Notes: generated by a model from the letters alone, not told the origin. Shown: positions 17,795 to 27,665, numbered from the stretch's first letter. The stretch is DNA of 64,000 nt from Sphingomonas_Q fennica_A (GCA_036946415.1 JAQIJD010000003.1:124001-188000); one strand, 5' to 3'. Made by a program: numbers and translations.

Positions 17795-19115
17795 CGCGCC
17801 GCAGATCGCGCAGATAGCGTTGCGCGCGCTTGTTGACGCGCTGCTCCTCGAGTTGGGAATATATCTGGTCGAAGGACGGACCGGCCGCCGTCTCGGGATC
17901 GTCGCGCCCGCAGACGACGAGCACGCGCACGCCATCCTCCAGCGATCCGAACGGCGGGGTCGTCTCGCCCACCTGCAAACGCACCATCAGATCCTGCAAC
18001 GGCCCCGGCAGATCGCGGATGCGGACCTGATCGTTGTCGACCACCTCGGCACCGAACGCCTCGGCCGCGGCATTGGCGCGGCCGCAGCCCTGGATGGTTT
18101 TGGCCAGCTCCGCGAACTTCTCGACGCGCGGGGCGGCCTGCGTCTGCGTCTGCCCTTTGGGGAAGGTGATAGCGATCTGCTTGAGGCTGAGCACGGCGTC
18201 GCGCGGATCGGCGGTCAGCACCTGTCGCTTGTCGAGCATGGCGACAATCGAATAGCCGCCGGGAATGGCGATCGGATCGCTGATCCGCCCGGTTTCGAGC
18301 TGCGCCGCCACCGCCGCGATCTCGTCGGGCAATTGCTCGCCGCGCACCCAGCCGAGATCGCCGCCGACCGCCGCCGTCGAGGCTTCGGAATATTGCCGCG
18401 CATAAGCGACGAAGGACGCGCCCTGGCGCACCTGCTCGACGATACGCTGGGCGTTCGCAAGCACTTGCGCATTGTTGTTGACGTTTGCCGAGAGGTATAT
18501 CTCACCCACCCGATATTCCTGCGCGCCCTTGGAGGCGTTGAGGCGCGCCATCACCTGCCGCACCTCGTCCTCGCCGACGTTCACGAACGGCTCGACCTTG
18601 CGGCTCAGCACGCGCCGCCACGAAAGCTCGCCCTGGATCTGGCGCTTGAGCGACGCCTCCGACGAGCCGATCGAGGTCAAGTAGGCAGTGAAATCCTTGG
18701 GCGTCCGCTTGAAATTGCCGGCCACGCGCGTGAAGGTCTGCTGGATCTCGGCCGGGTCGATCTTCACGTCCTGCGCGGCGGCTTCCTGTATCTCCAGCGT
18801 CTCGTCGATCAGATTGCGCAGCACCTGCAACCGCAGCCGCTCGCGCTCCTCGCCCTCGATCTTGCCGCCGTTGGCGGTCAGCACCAGCGCCAGCCGCTGG
18901 TCGATGTCCGTATCGGTGATGATCGTGCCGTTGACGATCGCGGTCGCCTTGCGCACCGCGGGATCGCGCTGGCCGAAGATGGTCAGATCCTTCGGCAGGT
19001 CGAGTGCGTCGGCCCCTTCGATCTGGGCGATCGCGGGGCCGGCCGCCGCCATCGCACCCGCCGCGATGCCGGCCGCCAGCGCTGCCGACATCCATCTGGA
19101 CTTCACTCGCTTCAC
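17772..19115 (-). CDS. surA: Periplasmic chaperone/peptidyl-prolyl isomerase SurA
   Basis: SurA escorts unfolded outer-membrane proteins to BAM. The 447-residue sequence has a signal peptide (MSAALAAGIAAGAMAAAGPAIAQ after a basic start), the SurA N-domain (about 60-200, with IVNGTIITDTDIDQRLAL), one clear parvulin domain (about 210-310, with YSEASTAAVGGDLGWV), and a second, degenerate parvulin-like part at 330-430. The start is GTG at 19115; an ATG at 19091 would still keep the signal peptide. It follows lptD, whose product is a SurA client, by 64 nt. Confidence 0.92.
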   Translation of the reverse strand: MKRVKSRWMSAALAAGIAAGAMAAAGPAIAQIEGADALDLPKDLTIFGQRDPAVRKATAIVNGTIITDTDIDQRLALVLTANGGKIEGEERERLRLQVLRNLIDETLEIQEAAAQDVKIDPAEIQQTFTRVAGNFKRTPKDFTAYLTSIGSSEASLKRQIQGELSWRRVLSRKVEPFVNVGEDEVRQVMARLNASKGAQEYRVGEIYLSANVNNNAQVLANAQRIVEQVRQGASFVAYARQYSEASTAAVGGDLGWVRGEQLPDEIAAVAAQLETGRISDPIAIPGGYSIVAMLDKRQVLTADPRDAVLSLKQIAITFPKGQTQTQAAPRVEKFAELAKTIQGCGRANAAAEAFGAEVVDNDQVRIRDLPGPLQDLMVRLQVGETTPPFGSLEDGVRVLVVCGRDDPETAAGPSFDQIYSQLEEQRVNKRAQRYLRDLRRDAVVDYR

Positions 19116-19179
19116 CCCGGCCTGCCCGTTTCCTGCTACGTTCGGGAGCGGCGTTACCGCGCTCCCGCTTAACCGCTGC

Positions 19180-21423
19180 TTAGCGGCCGATGTTCTTCAA
19201 CGCCAGCTTCAACAGGAAGCTGTTGCCGCCGCGCGCATCGCCCACCCGGTAATAGTTGCGCAGCCAGGTCAGCCCGATCTGGAAGCAATCGTCCGAATAG
19301 AGCACGCCGAGGCGATGGCGGAACGGCTCGAACCCGTCGGAGGTCGACAGCGGGTCGTCGTCGCGGCCGGTGAGATCGACCACCGCCGACCCGAACAGCG
19401 ACCAGTAGCGGGCGAGGCGGACGCGCGCGCCGACCCGCGCTTCCTCGCGGTCGTTCAGATCCTCGATCGAGGCGGGAATGTTGCGGTTGAGCCGGAAGTA
19501 GCCGATCGACACATAGGTCTCGCGGCTGCCGAACGACGCGTCGATCTCGTTGCGGCGGACGGCAAGCGTATCCTTGTCCAGCCGGAACCGCTCGGTCAGC
19601 TGGATGAAGCTGCCGTAGCGCACGGAGACGCGGCCGACGATGTCCGACCAGCGATCCGACAGGCCGGTGCCCGGCGGCAGGATGCTGGGGCGGGAGACGA
19701 GCCTGTAGCTCTGGCCGACGATGCCGCGCAGCGACAGGCGAGGGCGGTCGAACACATATTCCAGGCCGTAGGTGGCGCGGCTGCCATCCTCCCACCGGTC
19801 GTAGCCGTTGAAGCGGTTGAGCGCGAAGAGGTTCGAATCCTCGAGATCGACGGCGCGCGAATCCTCATTGGGGATGCTGAGGTTGCTGGTGCGCGGCGTG
19901 GCGACGAGCTGGACGCGCGGCGTGATCCGCTGCGTGCCGCCGAACAGATCGCCCACGAACGGCCAGCGCGCATCCGCCGCCGCCGCCACGATCGCCCGCC
20001 TGCTCCACCCCTCGTCCCCGCGGTAGATGCCGGTCGCGGTCGAGAGCGTGTTGTCGGTATGGTAGAGGTCGCCGCGGGCGTAGCCGGTGAAGGTGATCGA
20101 CTGGCCCATGCCGGTCAGCGTCTCGCGCGTCCAGGTGGCGCCGGCGAACAGCCGCTGCGTATCCTGCCCCTCGGTGCGGATCAGGGCGAGCGTGTTCGCC
20201 TGCAATTCGATCCGCCCGCCCAGCAACGGATCGGCGAGGCGGCGGCGATAGTCGATCGCGGGCAAGGCGAAGGGCTGCTGGCCCTGGCTGCCGACGGCGC
20301 GCATCGTCTGCACCGCCCAGCCGGCGATCGAGAGATAGCTGTCGCGGTCGATCCGCTCGGCGCGGAGGGTGGAGCGCAGGCGATCCTCGTCGCTGATCTC
20401 GTAGCGGCGCAGGAAGGTGCGGTCGGTGGCGACGCGGCCGATACCGGTCACGGTCCAATCGGGGCCGAGCTGCCAGCGGCCGTTGGCGTTGATATAGCCG
20501 CGGAATTCGTTGGGGCCGGCGTCCGTCGCGGTCGATCCGGCCGGCAGGCGCGAGCTGGACGTGCCGATCGCCGAGACCTGATAGGCGCCGCGCGCCGTCA
20601 GCTGCCGATATTGCGCCTCGAGCGCCGGCAGCGCGTTGGTGAAGACGTGCGGCGTGACCGTCAGGTCTCGATTGGGGGCGAGGCGGACGTAATAAGGCAG
20701 CGCCAGTTCGAGGCCGTTGCTGTTGTTGACCGACACGTCGGGCATCAGCAGGCCGGATGTGCCGGCGGCACCGCTCCCGTCCGGATGCGAGAAGGCGGGC
20801 AGCCACAGCACCGGCAGCCCCAGGAAGGAGAAGCGCGCATCGCGATAGGAGATGCGGTGCCGGGCCGGATCGTGGACGATGCGGACGGCGGTGATCTTCC
20901 ACGTCGGCTCGCGCGGGCAGCCGCCCGAATCGACGACGCCGCACGGCGAATAAGCGGCATGATCGAGCGTGGTGACGCCGTTTTGCCGCGTGCCGCGCCG
21001 CGCCGCCAGCCGGCCGCCGTCCTCCAGCACCAGCAGCAGATTCTCGATCACGCCGTCCTTCAGCGTGTCGGTCAGGTCGACGCTGTCGCCGTACAGCGTG
21101 TCGCCTTCGGGATTGGTGGCGGCGACGTTGCCGGTGGCGGTGACGGCGCCGGTCTTGCGGTTCCAGACGATCCGGTCCGCGCGCAGCCGGTTGCCGGCAC
21201 GCACCATCCGCACGTCGCCCGTCGCCGTCACGATGTCGGCATCGCTGTCGTAATCGAGGGCGGCGGCGGAGAAGCCGACCTCGTCGTCGGTGGCCGGCAC
21301 CGGCGGGGGCGCGACTTCCGCCGGGGCGGCCGGCGTTTGCAGCACCTGCGCCGGGGCGGCCACGGCGGCGAGGCCGAGGCCGATCGGCAGGGCCGTCCTC
21401 CAGATCGGGCGGATACGTTGCAA
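19180..21423 (-). CDS. lptD: LPS-assembly protein LptD
   Basis: LptD is the outer-membrane barrel that, with LptE, places lipopolysaccharide on the cell surface. The 747-residue protein has a signal peptide (ALPIGLGLAAVAAPAQ), a Pro/Ala linker, the LptA-like jellyroll (about 45-190, with VTATGDVRMVRAGNRLRAD and VTATGNVAATNPEGDTLYG) and a C-terminal barrel. A Cys pair in YSPCGVVDSGGC is at the jellyroll-barrel junction. The start is TTG at 21423, with AAAGG just before it. It is divergent from pepA and leads the lptD-surA-pdxA-rsmA run. Confidence 0.93.
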   Translation of the reverse strand: MQRIRPIWRTALPIGLGLAAVAAPAQVLQTPAAPAEVAPPPVPATDDEVGFSAAALDYDSDADIVTATGDVRMVRAGNRLRADRIVWNRKTGAVTATGNVAATNPEGDTLYGDSVDLTDTLKDGVIENLLLVLEDGGRLAARRGTRQNGVTTLDHAAYSPCGVVDSGGCPREPTWKITAVRIVHDPARHRISYRDARFSFLGLPVLWLPAFSHPDGSGAAGTSGLLMPDVSVNNSNGLELALPYYVRLAPNRDLTVTPHVFTNALPALEAQYRQLTARGAYQVSAIGTSSSRLPAGSTATDAGPNEFRGYINANGRWQLGPDWTVTGIGRVATDRTFLRRYEISDEDRLRSTLRAERIDRDSYLSIAGWAVQTMRAVGSQGQQPFALPAIDYRRRLADPLLGGRIELQANTLALIRTEGQDTQRLFAGATWTRETLTGMGQSITFTGYARGDLYHTDNTLSTATGIYRGDEGWSRRAIVAAAADARWPFVGDLFGGTQRITPRVQLVATPRTSNLSIPNEDSRAVDLEDSNLFALNRFNGYDRWEDGSRATYGLEYVFDRPRLSLRGIVGQSYRLVSRPSILPPGTGLSDRWSDIVGRVSVRYGSFIQLTERFRLDKDTLAVRRNEIDASFGSRETYVSIGYFRLNRNIPASIEDLNDREEARVGARVRLARYWSLFGSAVVDLTGRDDDPLSTSDGFEPFRHRLGVLYSDDCFQIGLTWLRNYYRVGDARGGNSFLLKLALKNIGR

Positions 21424-21595
21424 CCTTTACTCCCGGCGCCGGGCCGGGGTTTGCCCCATGCCCCCCTCTGGCGTGTTCAGGCTCCCGCGCCTATCCCAAT
21501 GGCGGCGCGTGCGAAAGGGGATCGATCGGCGTCCCTCAAGCGCTACAACCCGCAGGCGGCCGCGTGCGGCCTCCGAGAGACATGAGGATTGCGCC

Positions 21596-23071
21596 TTGAT
21601 CGATATCCACTTCGCCCCCGCCGTGCCCGCCGATGCCGAGGTGATCGTCCTGCCCGTGACCGCCGCCGATGCCGCCGAGGGCAACTGGCCGGCGGCGGCC
21701 GGCCCGCTCGCCGCCGCCAGCGCCGCCGCGGTGCGCTTCACGGGCGAGGCGGGGAGTGCCGTGGAGCTGGTGACGGGCGAGGCCGGCTCCGCCCGGCGCG
21801 TATTGCTCGTAGGCGCCGGCAAGGGCCTCAGCGATGCGGGCGCGGCGGAGAAGCTGGGCGGCACGATCGCCGCGCGGCTGCTGCTGTCCGGCGCGACCAC
21901 CGCGGCGATCGACCTGTCGACGCTGGACGCGGACGGCGCGACGGCGGCGCAGGTCGGGCTGGGCGCGCGGCTCCGCTCGTGGCGCTACGATCGCTATCGC
22001 ACCAAGCTCAGCGACAAGCAGAAGCCGACCCTGAAGACGCTGACGGTGGCGGGCGTCGCCGCGCAGGCCGGTGCGGACTGGGCGCGCGCCGCCGCCGTGG
22101 CCGAGGGCGTGGCGCTGACGCGCGAACTCGTCACCGAACCGGCCAACATCATCTATCCCGAAAGCTTCGTCGCCCGCGTCCGCGCGGCGGCCGAGGGCAG
22201 CGGCCTCGGCATCGAGGTGCTGGGCGAGGCGGAGATGCGCGCCGCCGGCATGGGCGCGCTGCTGGGTGTCTCGCAGGGCTCCGCGCGCGAGGCGCAGCTG
22301 CTCGTCCTGACGTGGAACGGCACCGGCGATACGGCGGCGCAGCCGACGGCGCTGGTCGGCAAGGGCGTCACCTTCGACACCGGCGGCATCTCGATCAAGC
22401 CGGCCGCCGGCATGGAAGACATGAAGTGGGACATGGGCGGCGCGGGCGCCGTCGCCGGGGCGATGCTGGCGCTGGCGCGGCGCAAGGCGAAAGCGCATGT
22501 CGTCGGCGTCTGCGGGCTGGTCGAGAACATGCCTTCGGGCGAGGCGCAGCGGCCGGGCGACGTCGTCACCTCCATGTCCGGCCAGACGATCGAGGTCATC
22601 AACACCGATGCCGAGGGGCGGCTGGTGCTGTGCGACGCGATCACCTGGACGCAGGCCCGCTTCAAACCGAAGACGATCGTCGATCTCGCCACGCTGACGG
22701 GCGCGATGATCATCTCGCTCGCCCGCGAATATGGCGGGCTGTTCGCCAATGACGACGGGCTCGCCGCGGCGCTCACCGCCGCCGCCACCGCGGTGGGCGA
22801 GCCGCTGTGGCGGATGCCGATGGGCGAGGCATATGACAAGATGATCGAAAGCCCGATCGCCGACATGAAGAACGTCGGCCCGCGCGAGGGCGGATCGATC
22901 ACCGCCGCGCAGTTCATCCGCCGCTTCGTGGACGAAGGCGTGGCGTGGGCGCATCTCGACATCGCCGGCATGGTCTGGTCCGCCAAGCCCGGCGTGCTCC
23001 ACGACAAGGGCGCGACCGGCTATGGCGTGCGCCTGCTCGATCGCTTCGTGGCGGACACGCTGGAGGGCTGA
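21596..23071 (+). CDS. pepA: Leucyl aminopeptidase (M17)
   Basis: A 491-residue cytosolic metalloaminopeptidase that removes N-terminal residues from peptides. The C-terminal catalytic domain carries the two-metal site: LVGKGVTFDTGGISIKPA, DMKWDMGGAGAV and the family signature NTDAEGRLVLCD. The start is taken as TTG at 21596 (LIDIHFAP), 8 nt after GAGG; the frame extends to 21290 but that part is antisense to lptD. holC follows 10 nt later, an order frequently seen in proteobacteria. Confidence 0.93.
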   Translation: MIDIHFAPAVPADAEVIVLPVTAADAAEGNWPAAAGPLAAASAAAVRFTGEAGSAVELVTGEAGSARRVLLVGAGKGLSDAGAAEKLGGTIAARLLLSGATTAAIDLSTLDADGATAAQVGLGARLRSWRYDRYRTKLSDKQKPTLKTLTVAGVAAQAGADWARAAAVAEGVALTRELVTEPANIIYPESFVARVRAAAEGSGLGIEVLGEAEMRAAGMGALLGVSQGSAREAQLLVLTWNGTGDTAAQPTALVGKGVTFDTGGISIKPAAGMEDMKWDMGGAGAVAGAMLALARRKAKAHVVGVCGLVENMPSGEAQRPGDVVTSMSGQTIEVINTDAEGRLVLCDAITWTQARFKPKTIVDLATLTGAMIISLAREYGGLFANDDGLAAALTAAATAVGEPLWRMPMGEAYDKMIESPIADMKNVGPREGGSITAAQFIRRFVDEGVAWAHLDIAGMVWSAKPGVLHDKGATGYGVRLLDRFVADTLEG

Positions 23072-23081
23072 GGCGGGGGCC

Positions 23082-23543
23082 ATGCAGGTCGATTTCTACC
23101 TCGTCGGCGGGGAGGGGCCGGCCCCCGTCCTTGCCCGGCTGGCGGAACGCGTGCTGGAAGCGGGCGGCCGGCTGCTGGTGGTGACGGGCGACGCCGACGC
23201 CGCCGGCCGGCTGGACGAGGCGCTGTGGACGGGTGACGGCTTCCTGCCCCACGGCTGTGCCGGCGGGCCGCACGACGCGCGCCAGCCGGTGCTGATCGCC
23301 GACGTGCCCGTCGCCGCCAACGGTGCGCGCACCGTGGCGCTGATCGACGGCCAGTGGCGCGAGGAGGCGCTCGGCTTCGATCGCGCGCTCCACATCTTCG
23401 ACGAGGCGGCGACCGAGGCGGCGCGCGCCGCGTGGCGCGGGCTGGCGGACCGGGATGGCCTCGTCCGCAATTTCTGGCGGCAGGAGGGGCGGGCGCTGGC
23501 GGCAGATCGCCTGACGCTTGCCGCTGCGGCTGCGAGCGGCTAG
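23082..23543 (+). CDS. holC: DNA polymerase III chi subunit
   Basis: The 153-residue protein starts MQVDFYLV and shows the chi-subunit pattern: an early strand, LAERVLEAGGRLLVVTGD, then LDEALWTGDGFLPHG and HDARQPVLIADV. Chi belongs to the clamp-loader accessory pair and binds single-stranded-DNA-binding protein. The GGGGGC before the ATG and the 10-nt gap to pepA suggest cotranscription. Confidence 0.92.
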   Translation: MQVDFYLVGGEGPAPVLARLAERVLEAGGRLLVVTGDADAAGRLDEALWTGDGFLPHGCAGGPHDARQPVLIADVPVAANGARTVALIDGQWREEALGFDRALHIFDEAATEAARAAWRGLADRDGLVRNFWRQEGRALAADRLTLAAAAASG

Positions 23544-23589
23544 ACGCGCGCCACTTCCCGAACCCCTATCTATGGAGCTTGGCCTCGCC

Positions 23590-24012
23590 ATGGCGACGAC
23601 CCGCACCTTTTCGATCATCAAGCCCGACGCCACCCGCCGCAACCTGACCGGCGCCGTCACCGCCATGCTGGAGGAGGCCGGCCTCCGCGTCGTCGCCTCC
23701 AAGCGCATCCAGATGAGCAAGGAGCAGGCCGAGGGCTTCTACGCCGTGCACCGCGAGCGGCCGTTCTTCGGCGATCTGGTCTCGTTCATGATCTCCGGCC
23801 CGGTCGTCGTGCAGGTGCTGGAGGGCGAGGATGCCGTGGCGCTCAACCGCCGCGTGATGGGTGCCACCAACCCGGCCAATGCCGACGAGGGCACGATCCG
23901 CAAGGTGCATGCCGAATCGATCGAGGCCAATTCGGTCCACGGTTCCGACAGCGCCGAGAATGCCGAGATCGAGATCGCCTATTTCTTCAAGCCGGAAGAG
24001 ATCGTCGGCTGA
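23590..24012 (+). CDS. ndk: Nucleoside diphosphate kinase
   Basis: Ndk transfers the gamma-phosphate of ATP to other NDPs through a phospho-His. The 140-residue sequence begins MATTRTFSIIKPDATRRN and has the active-site His117 in NSVHGSDS, plus RPFFGDLVSFMISGPVV. The family start is at 23590; the frame opens 24 codons earlier without similarity. A strong hairpin terminator follows 7 nt after the stop. Confidence 0.97.
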   Translation: MATTRTFSIIKPDATRRNLTGAVTAMLEEAGLRVVASKRIQMSKEQAEGFYAVHRERPFFGDLVSFMISGPVVVQVLEGEDAVALNRRVMGATNPANADEGTIRKVHAESIEANSVHGSDSAENAEIEIAYFFKPEEIVG

Positions 24013-24019
24013 TGCCAGC

Positions 24020-24052
24020 GCCGCCGCCCCCGGCGATCCCGGGGGCGGCGGC
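24020..24052. terminator. Bidirectional terminator between ndk and the DUF218 gene
   Basis: A perfect 14-bp inverted repeat (GCCGCCGCCCCCGG / CCGGGGGCGGCGGC) with the 5-nt loop CGATC occupies the 45-nt gap between two convergent genes. No T-tract is present, but position and strength indicate a terminator for both directions. Confidence 0.85.
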
Positions 24053-24057
24053 ACCGG

Positions 24058-25146
24058 TCACGGATCCTGCGGGTCGATCGGGTCCACCCGCGCCGACGCC
24101 GCCGAGGGGCGGAAGACGACCGCATTGGGCGATATGCGCGCCCCGATCGTGCCCGGCTGATAGCCAAGCTCCGTGCGGTTGCGCACCCCGAACGCCGGGC
24201 TGGCGACAGCGTCGATATGGCCGACGTTGCTGACGACCAGCGTATCCCGATCGAGCGGCGCCCCGAGCGCGATCAGCCGGCGCGCGGCGTTGCGCAGGTT
24301 GGTGGTGGTATGCCGGGCATAAGGTTCCACCACGATCGCGTCCTCCGGGATGCCGAAGCGTTCGACCAGCGCCCGCCGCATCTCCATCGCCTCGACATGC
24401 GGCGTATCGCGCGGATGGACGGCGCTGCCGCTGACGATGAGGAAGGGGGCCAGCCCCTCCGCAAACCGCTCCGCCGCCATCCGGACATTGGCCTTGCTGC
24501 GCGCGCTGAGCGGCGTGACGGGATCCTCCGGGCCGACCCCCAGCACGATGATCGCGCTGTAGCGGAAGCGCGACCAGTCGACCTGTCGCGCCTTCGCCAG
24601 CGCGCCGGCATTGAAGCGCGGGTCGAGCGGCTCGAAGGCCGCCGCGGCATTCTTGTCGTTGGCGTCGAGCAGCGCCAGCGCGAGCGACAGGCTGAAATCG
24701 CCGGCGACGGCGGGGTCGTCGGCCTGCGCCGTCGCCAGTGCGACCGCATCGGCGACCATCGCGGCGAAATCGGCGCTGCCGAACGGCAGATCCGATCCGT
24801 CTATCATCGGGTAGCGCGGCAGCTTGCCGATGCCATAGACGCGCAGCACGTCGTTCAGGCCGTCGATCTCGCGCCGCACGTCGTCGCTCGCGCGCCCCGC
24901 GCCCGCCGCCAGCATGTCCCGCTCCGCGTCCTGCCAGAGGGCGGCCTCGACGATGCACGGGGGTGCGCCGTCGCACGCCGCGATCCGCCGCTGCCGCGCG
25001 CCACCGGGCAAGGTGCGGCCGTGCAGGCTGGGGAACAGCCGCCCGGCCATCGCCGTCAGTTGCGCATCGCGGGCCGGCACCGCGCCGGCGGGCACGGCGG
25101 CAAGCGCCGCCGCGACCGCCATCAGGGCGATCGCGCGCCTCACCAC
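24058..25146 (-). CDS. DUF218 (YdcF/SanA-like) periplasmic protein
   Basis: The 362-residue protein has a signal peptide (AIALMAVAAALAAVPAGAVPA), a helical N-terminal half, and a C-terminal DUF218 Rossmann-like domain from about residue 190 (YSAIIVLGVG, FLIVSGSAVHP, then EMRRALVERFGIPEDAIVVE and TTTNLRNAARRL). DUF218 proteins (YdcF, SanA, ElyC) affect envelope integrity; their chemistry is poorly defined. The start is GTG at 25146, overlapping the stop of the upstream TonB receptor gene by 7 nt, so the two are coupled and probably share a task at the envelope. Confidence 0.85.
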   Translation of the reverse strand: MVRRAIALMAVAAALAAVPAGAVPARDAQLTAMAGRLFPSLHGRTLPGGARQRRIAACDGAPPCIVEAALWQDAERDMLAAGAGRASDDVRREIDGLNDVLRVYGIGKLPRYPMIDGSDLPFGSADFAAMVADAVALATAQADDPAVAGDFSLSLALALLDANDKNAAAAFEPLDPRFNAGALAKARQVDWSRFRYSAIIVLGVGPEDPVTPLSARSKANVRMAAERFAEGLAPFLIVSGSAVHPRDTPHVEAMEMRRALVERFGIPEDAIVVEPYARHTTTNLRNAARRLIALGAPLDRDTLVVSNVGHIDAVASPAFGVRNRTELGYQPGTIGARISPNAVVFRPSAASARVDPIDPQDP

Positions 25147-27665
25147 GCGCGGCTGACGATGAAGCGCACCGTCCGCCCGAAGATCGGCCGGCCGTAGATC
25201 GCATCGCGCGAGGTCTGGCCGTCGAGCTGGTCGGTGCGCGGATTGCCCTCGGTCAGGCCCTTGTCGTTGAAGACATTGTCGCCGACGACCTGGAACTGGA
25301 AGCCGCCCCGCGTCAGCGTGCCGCCCAGTCCGAACGTGTTGAACGACGGCAGCCGGGTGTTGTTGAACAGATCGACGTAGCGGCGCCCGGTATATTCGTA
25401 GCGGCCGTAGAATTCGATGCGGTTGCTGCCGGTCTCGAACGAGAGGGTCGGGCGGACGTTGCCGAACACCTTGGGCTCGCGGATGATCTGGTTGCCGTTG
25501 ACGGCGGACGGATCGGCGCCCGCGGTGTTCGCCAGATTCTTGTATTGCGGATCCTGATAGGTGAACGAGCCCGAGACGAAGAACCAGCCGACCGGGGCGA
25601 ACGTGCCGTCCACCTCGACGCCCTTGACCTCGGCCTTGCCGATGAACGGCACCGCCTGATCGTTGCGGCCCGTCGCCGGGTTGAACGCCACGAACGAGGC
25701 ATTGAACGGATCGAACTTGGTGTAGAAACCAGTCAAATAGAGGTAATTGCGGCCGAACGACGCCTTCAGGCCGGCCTCATATTGATCCGCCTTCGTCTTC
25801 ACCAGCACCGGATTGATGTTGTAATAGCTGCTCGACTGCGGCGGCACCTCGAGGTGCGAGGCGCGGACGTAGCCGCCGAAATTGTCGCTGACGTCGTAAT
25901 TGGCGCCGATCGTCCAGTTGGTCGCGGTCGGGCTGCCCTTGCGCGACTGGCGGCCGCCGTCGAAGGCGCGGACGGCGTTGTCGGCCAGCGTCGTCGCATC
26001 GCCGAGGTTGGCCGAGATCGAGGTCAGGCCGTAGCCGTCGATATGATACCATTCGTGGCGGATGCCGCCGTCGAGGCGCAGGCCCGGCAGCACTTCCCAC
26101 GTATCGTTGGCGTAGAGGGCATAGACCGTCGAATCGACGTCGCCCTGGTTGAGCGTGGTGCCGTAGCGCAGCACGCCGCGATCGGTGACGGAGCCGAGCA
26201 CCGCCCCGCTCGCCGAATAAGCGACGAGATCGAGCGTCCGCGGCTGGCTGCGCACCTCCATCAGATAATCCTGGTAGATCGCCTTGTTGCTGAGGCCATA
26301 TGCCGAGGCGTAGCCGCCGACGCGCAGATCGTGCGTGCCGATGCCCGTCTTGAACTTGCGCGTCACGCTCACGTCGCCCTGGCCCGAATAGAAGCTGGAA
26401 CCGACGCCGCGATACTGGCCCTGCACCACGAGACCCGAGGCGGCATAGGGATCGTAGGCGGTGGCGCCGTTGGTGCCGGACAGCGCATAGCCGAGGCGCG
26501 CGACCGGAGTGGCGGCGGTTCCGAAGGCGTTGGCGGCGGTGCGGAAGCCGGCGGCGAAGGCATTGGCGTCGACGGGGTTCGACGTTGAATAGAGCGCGTC
26601 GAAGTTCAGCCGGCCCTTGGTGTAGCCGGCGCGCACCGCCAGCTGCCATTCGCCGAACATGCCCTCATATTGCAGGCCGACATTGCCATATTCCATGTGG
26701 CGCCCGTCGGCGAGGTCGCGCGTCTCGCTCCGCGTGACGCCGGCGGCATCGCGATATTTCAGCGTCACGCCGCGGAAGGCGGGCGAATTGAGCGTGCCGC
26801 GGAAGAAATCGATGAACGGATCGAGCGAGACGGACGGATTGCGCGGATCCGCGGTCGGGATCGGCAGGTAGAACAGATTGTGATCGTTGAGGTAATTGAC
26901 GCTCAGCCGGATCGAGCCATTGTCCAGTTCATGCTTGATGTTGGCGCGGATCTGGCCGCCGCGGTCGTTGGGGAAGCCGTTGTCGCGCTGGCCGCCGTCG
27001 CGCCTGAGGAAGCCGCCGACCGCATAGAAGGTGCGCGGACCGAGCGGGCCGGACTGGACGGCATCGAGCCGGTAGAGATCGGTCGTGCCGATCGTCGCCT
27101 GCACCTTGCCGCGCGGCGTATCGGTGCCGGTCACGGTCAGATTGTTGATGATCGCCGCCGCCTGGCTGGCGAAGATCGGCGCCGGGCCACCGCGCACCAC
27201 CTCGACCCGCTCGGTCATCAGATCGTAGCGGTTGAGGCTGTCGCCGCGGAAGAAGTTGCCGTTGATGTCGTGGAACAGCGGCAGGCCGTCCTGATGGAAG
27301 ACCGCATAGCCGTCGTCGGTCGGGATGCCGCGGATGCGGGTGATGTTCTGCACCTCGCCGCCCGTCGCCTCGACCTGGATGCCGGGCAGCTTGCCGAGCA
27401 GATCGGCGAAGTTGAGCGGAGCGAGCCGCTGCACGTCCTCCTGCCCCAGCGAATTGATCGCATAGGACACGTCGAACCGCCGCTGCCGCCGCGCCGATCC
27501 GGTGACGATGATGTCGGATACGTCCGCCTCGTCGGCCGCGACCGGCGCGGTGCCGGCGGCCGCCGTCTGCGCCACCGCCGCCGGGGCCAGAAGCATCGCT
27601 GCCGCACCCAGCGAAGCCAGACCCGCGCTACGCAGCAGCGCGCTCCGAATTGCTACCGTCATCAT
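25140..27665 (-). CDS. TonB-dependent outer-membrane receptor
   Basis: An 841-residue receptor. A signal peptide (MMTVAIRSALLRSAGLASLG... ending AAVAQ) is followed by a TonB box-like stretch (VSDIIVTGSARR), a plug domain at about residues 60-190 (ADLLGKLPGIQVEAT, RIRGIPTDDGYAVFHQDGLP, ERVEVVRGGPAPIFA) and a large barrel ending in SRAW. The ATG at 27665 is preceded by AAGGGGGAAT; the open frame upstream has no receptor features. The ligand is not evident. Its stop overlaps the DUF218 gene. No sigma/anti-sigma pair is nearby. Confidence 0.92.
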   Translation of the reverse strand: MMTVAIRSALLRSAGLASLGAAAMLLAPAAVAQTAAAGTAPVAADEADVSDIIVTGSARRQRRFDVSYAINSLGQEDVQRLAPLNFADLLGKLPGIQVEATGGEVQNITRIRGIPTDDGYAVFHQDGLPLFHDINGNFFRGDSLNRYDLMTERVEVVRGGPAPIFASQAAAIINNLTVTGTDTPRGKVQATIGTTDLYRLDAVQSGPLGPRTFYAVGGFLRRDGGQRDNGFPNDRGGQIRANIKHELDNGSIRLSVNYLNDHNLFYLPIPTADPRNPSVSLDPFIDFFRGTLNSPAFRGVTLKYRDAAGVTRSETRDLADGRHMEYGNVGLQYEGMFGEWQLAVRAGYTKGRLNFDALYSTSNPVDANAFAAGFRTAANAFGTAATPVARLGYALSGTNGATAYDPYAASGLVVQGQYRGVGSSFYSGQGDVSVTRKFKTGIGTHDLRVGGYASAYGLSNKAIYQDYLMEVRSQPRTLDLVAYSASGAVLGSVTDRGVLRYGTTLNQGDVDSTVYALYANDTWEVLPGLRLDGGIRHEWYHIDGYGLTSISANLGDATTLADNAVRAFDGGRQSRKGSPTATNWTIGANYDVSDNFGGYVRASHLEVPPQSSSYYNINPVLVKTKADQYEAGLKASFGRNYLYLTGFYTKFDPFNASFVAFNPATGRNDQAVPFIGKAEVKGVEVDGTFAPVGWFFVSGSFTYQDPQYKNLANTAGADPSAVNGNQIIREPKVFGNVRPTLSFETGSNRIEFYGRYEYTGRRYVDLFNNTRLPSFNTFGLGGTLTRGGFQFQVVGDNVFNDKGLTEGNPRTDQLDGQTSRDAIYGRPIFGRTVRFIVSRAW

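Noticed and set aside
17409..19172. Plus-strand 587-codon open frame opposite pdxA and surA
   Set aside because: It is antisense to two well-supported genes and gives a His/Arg-rich product with no domain.
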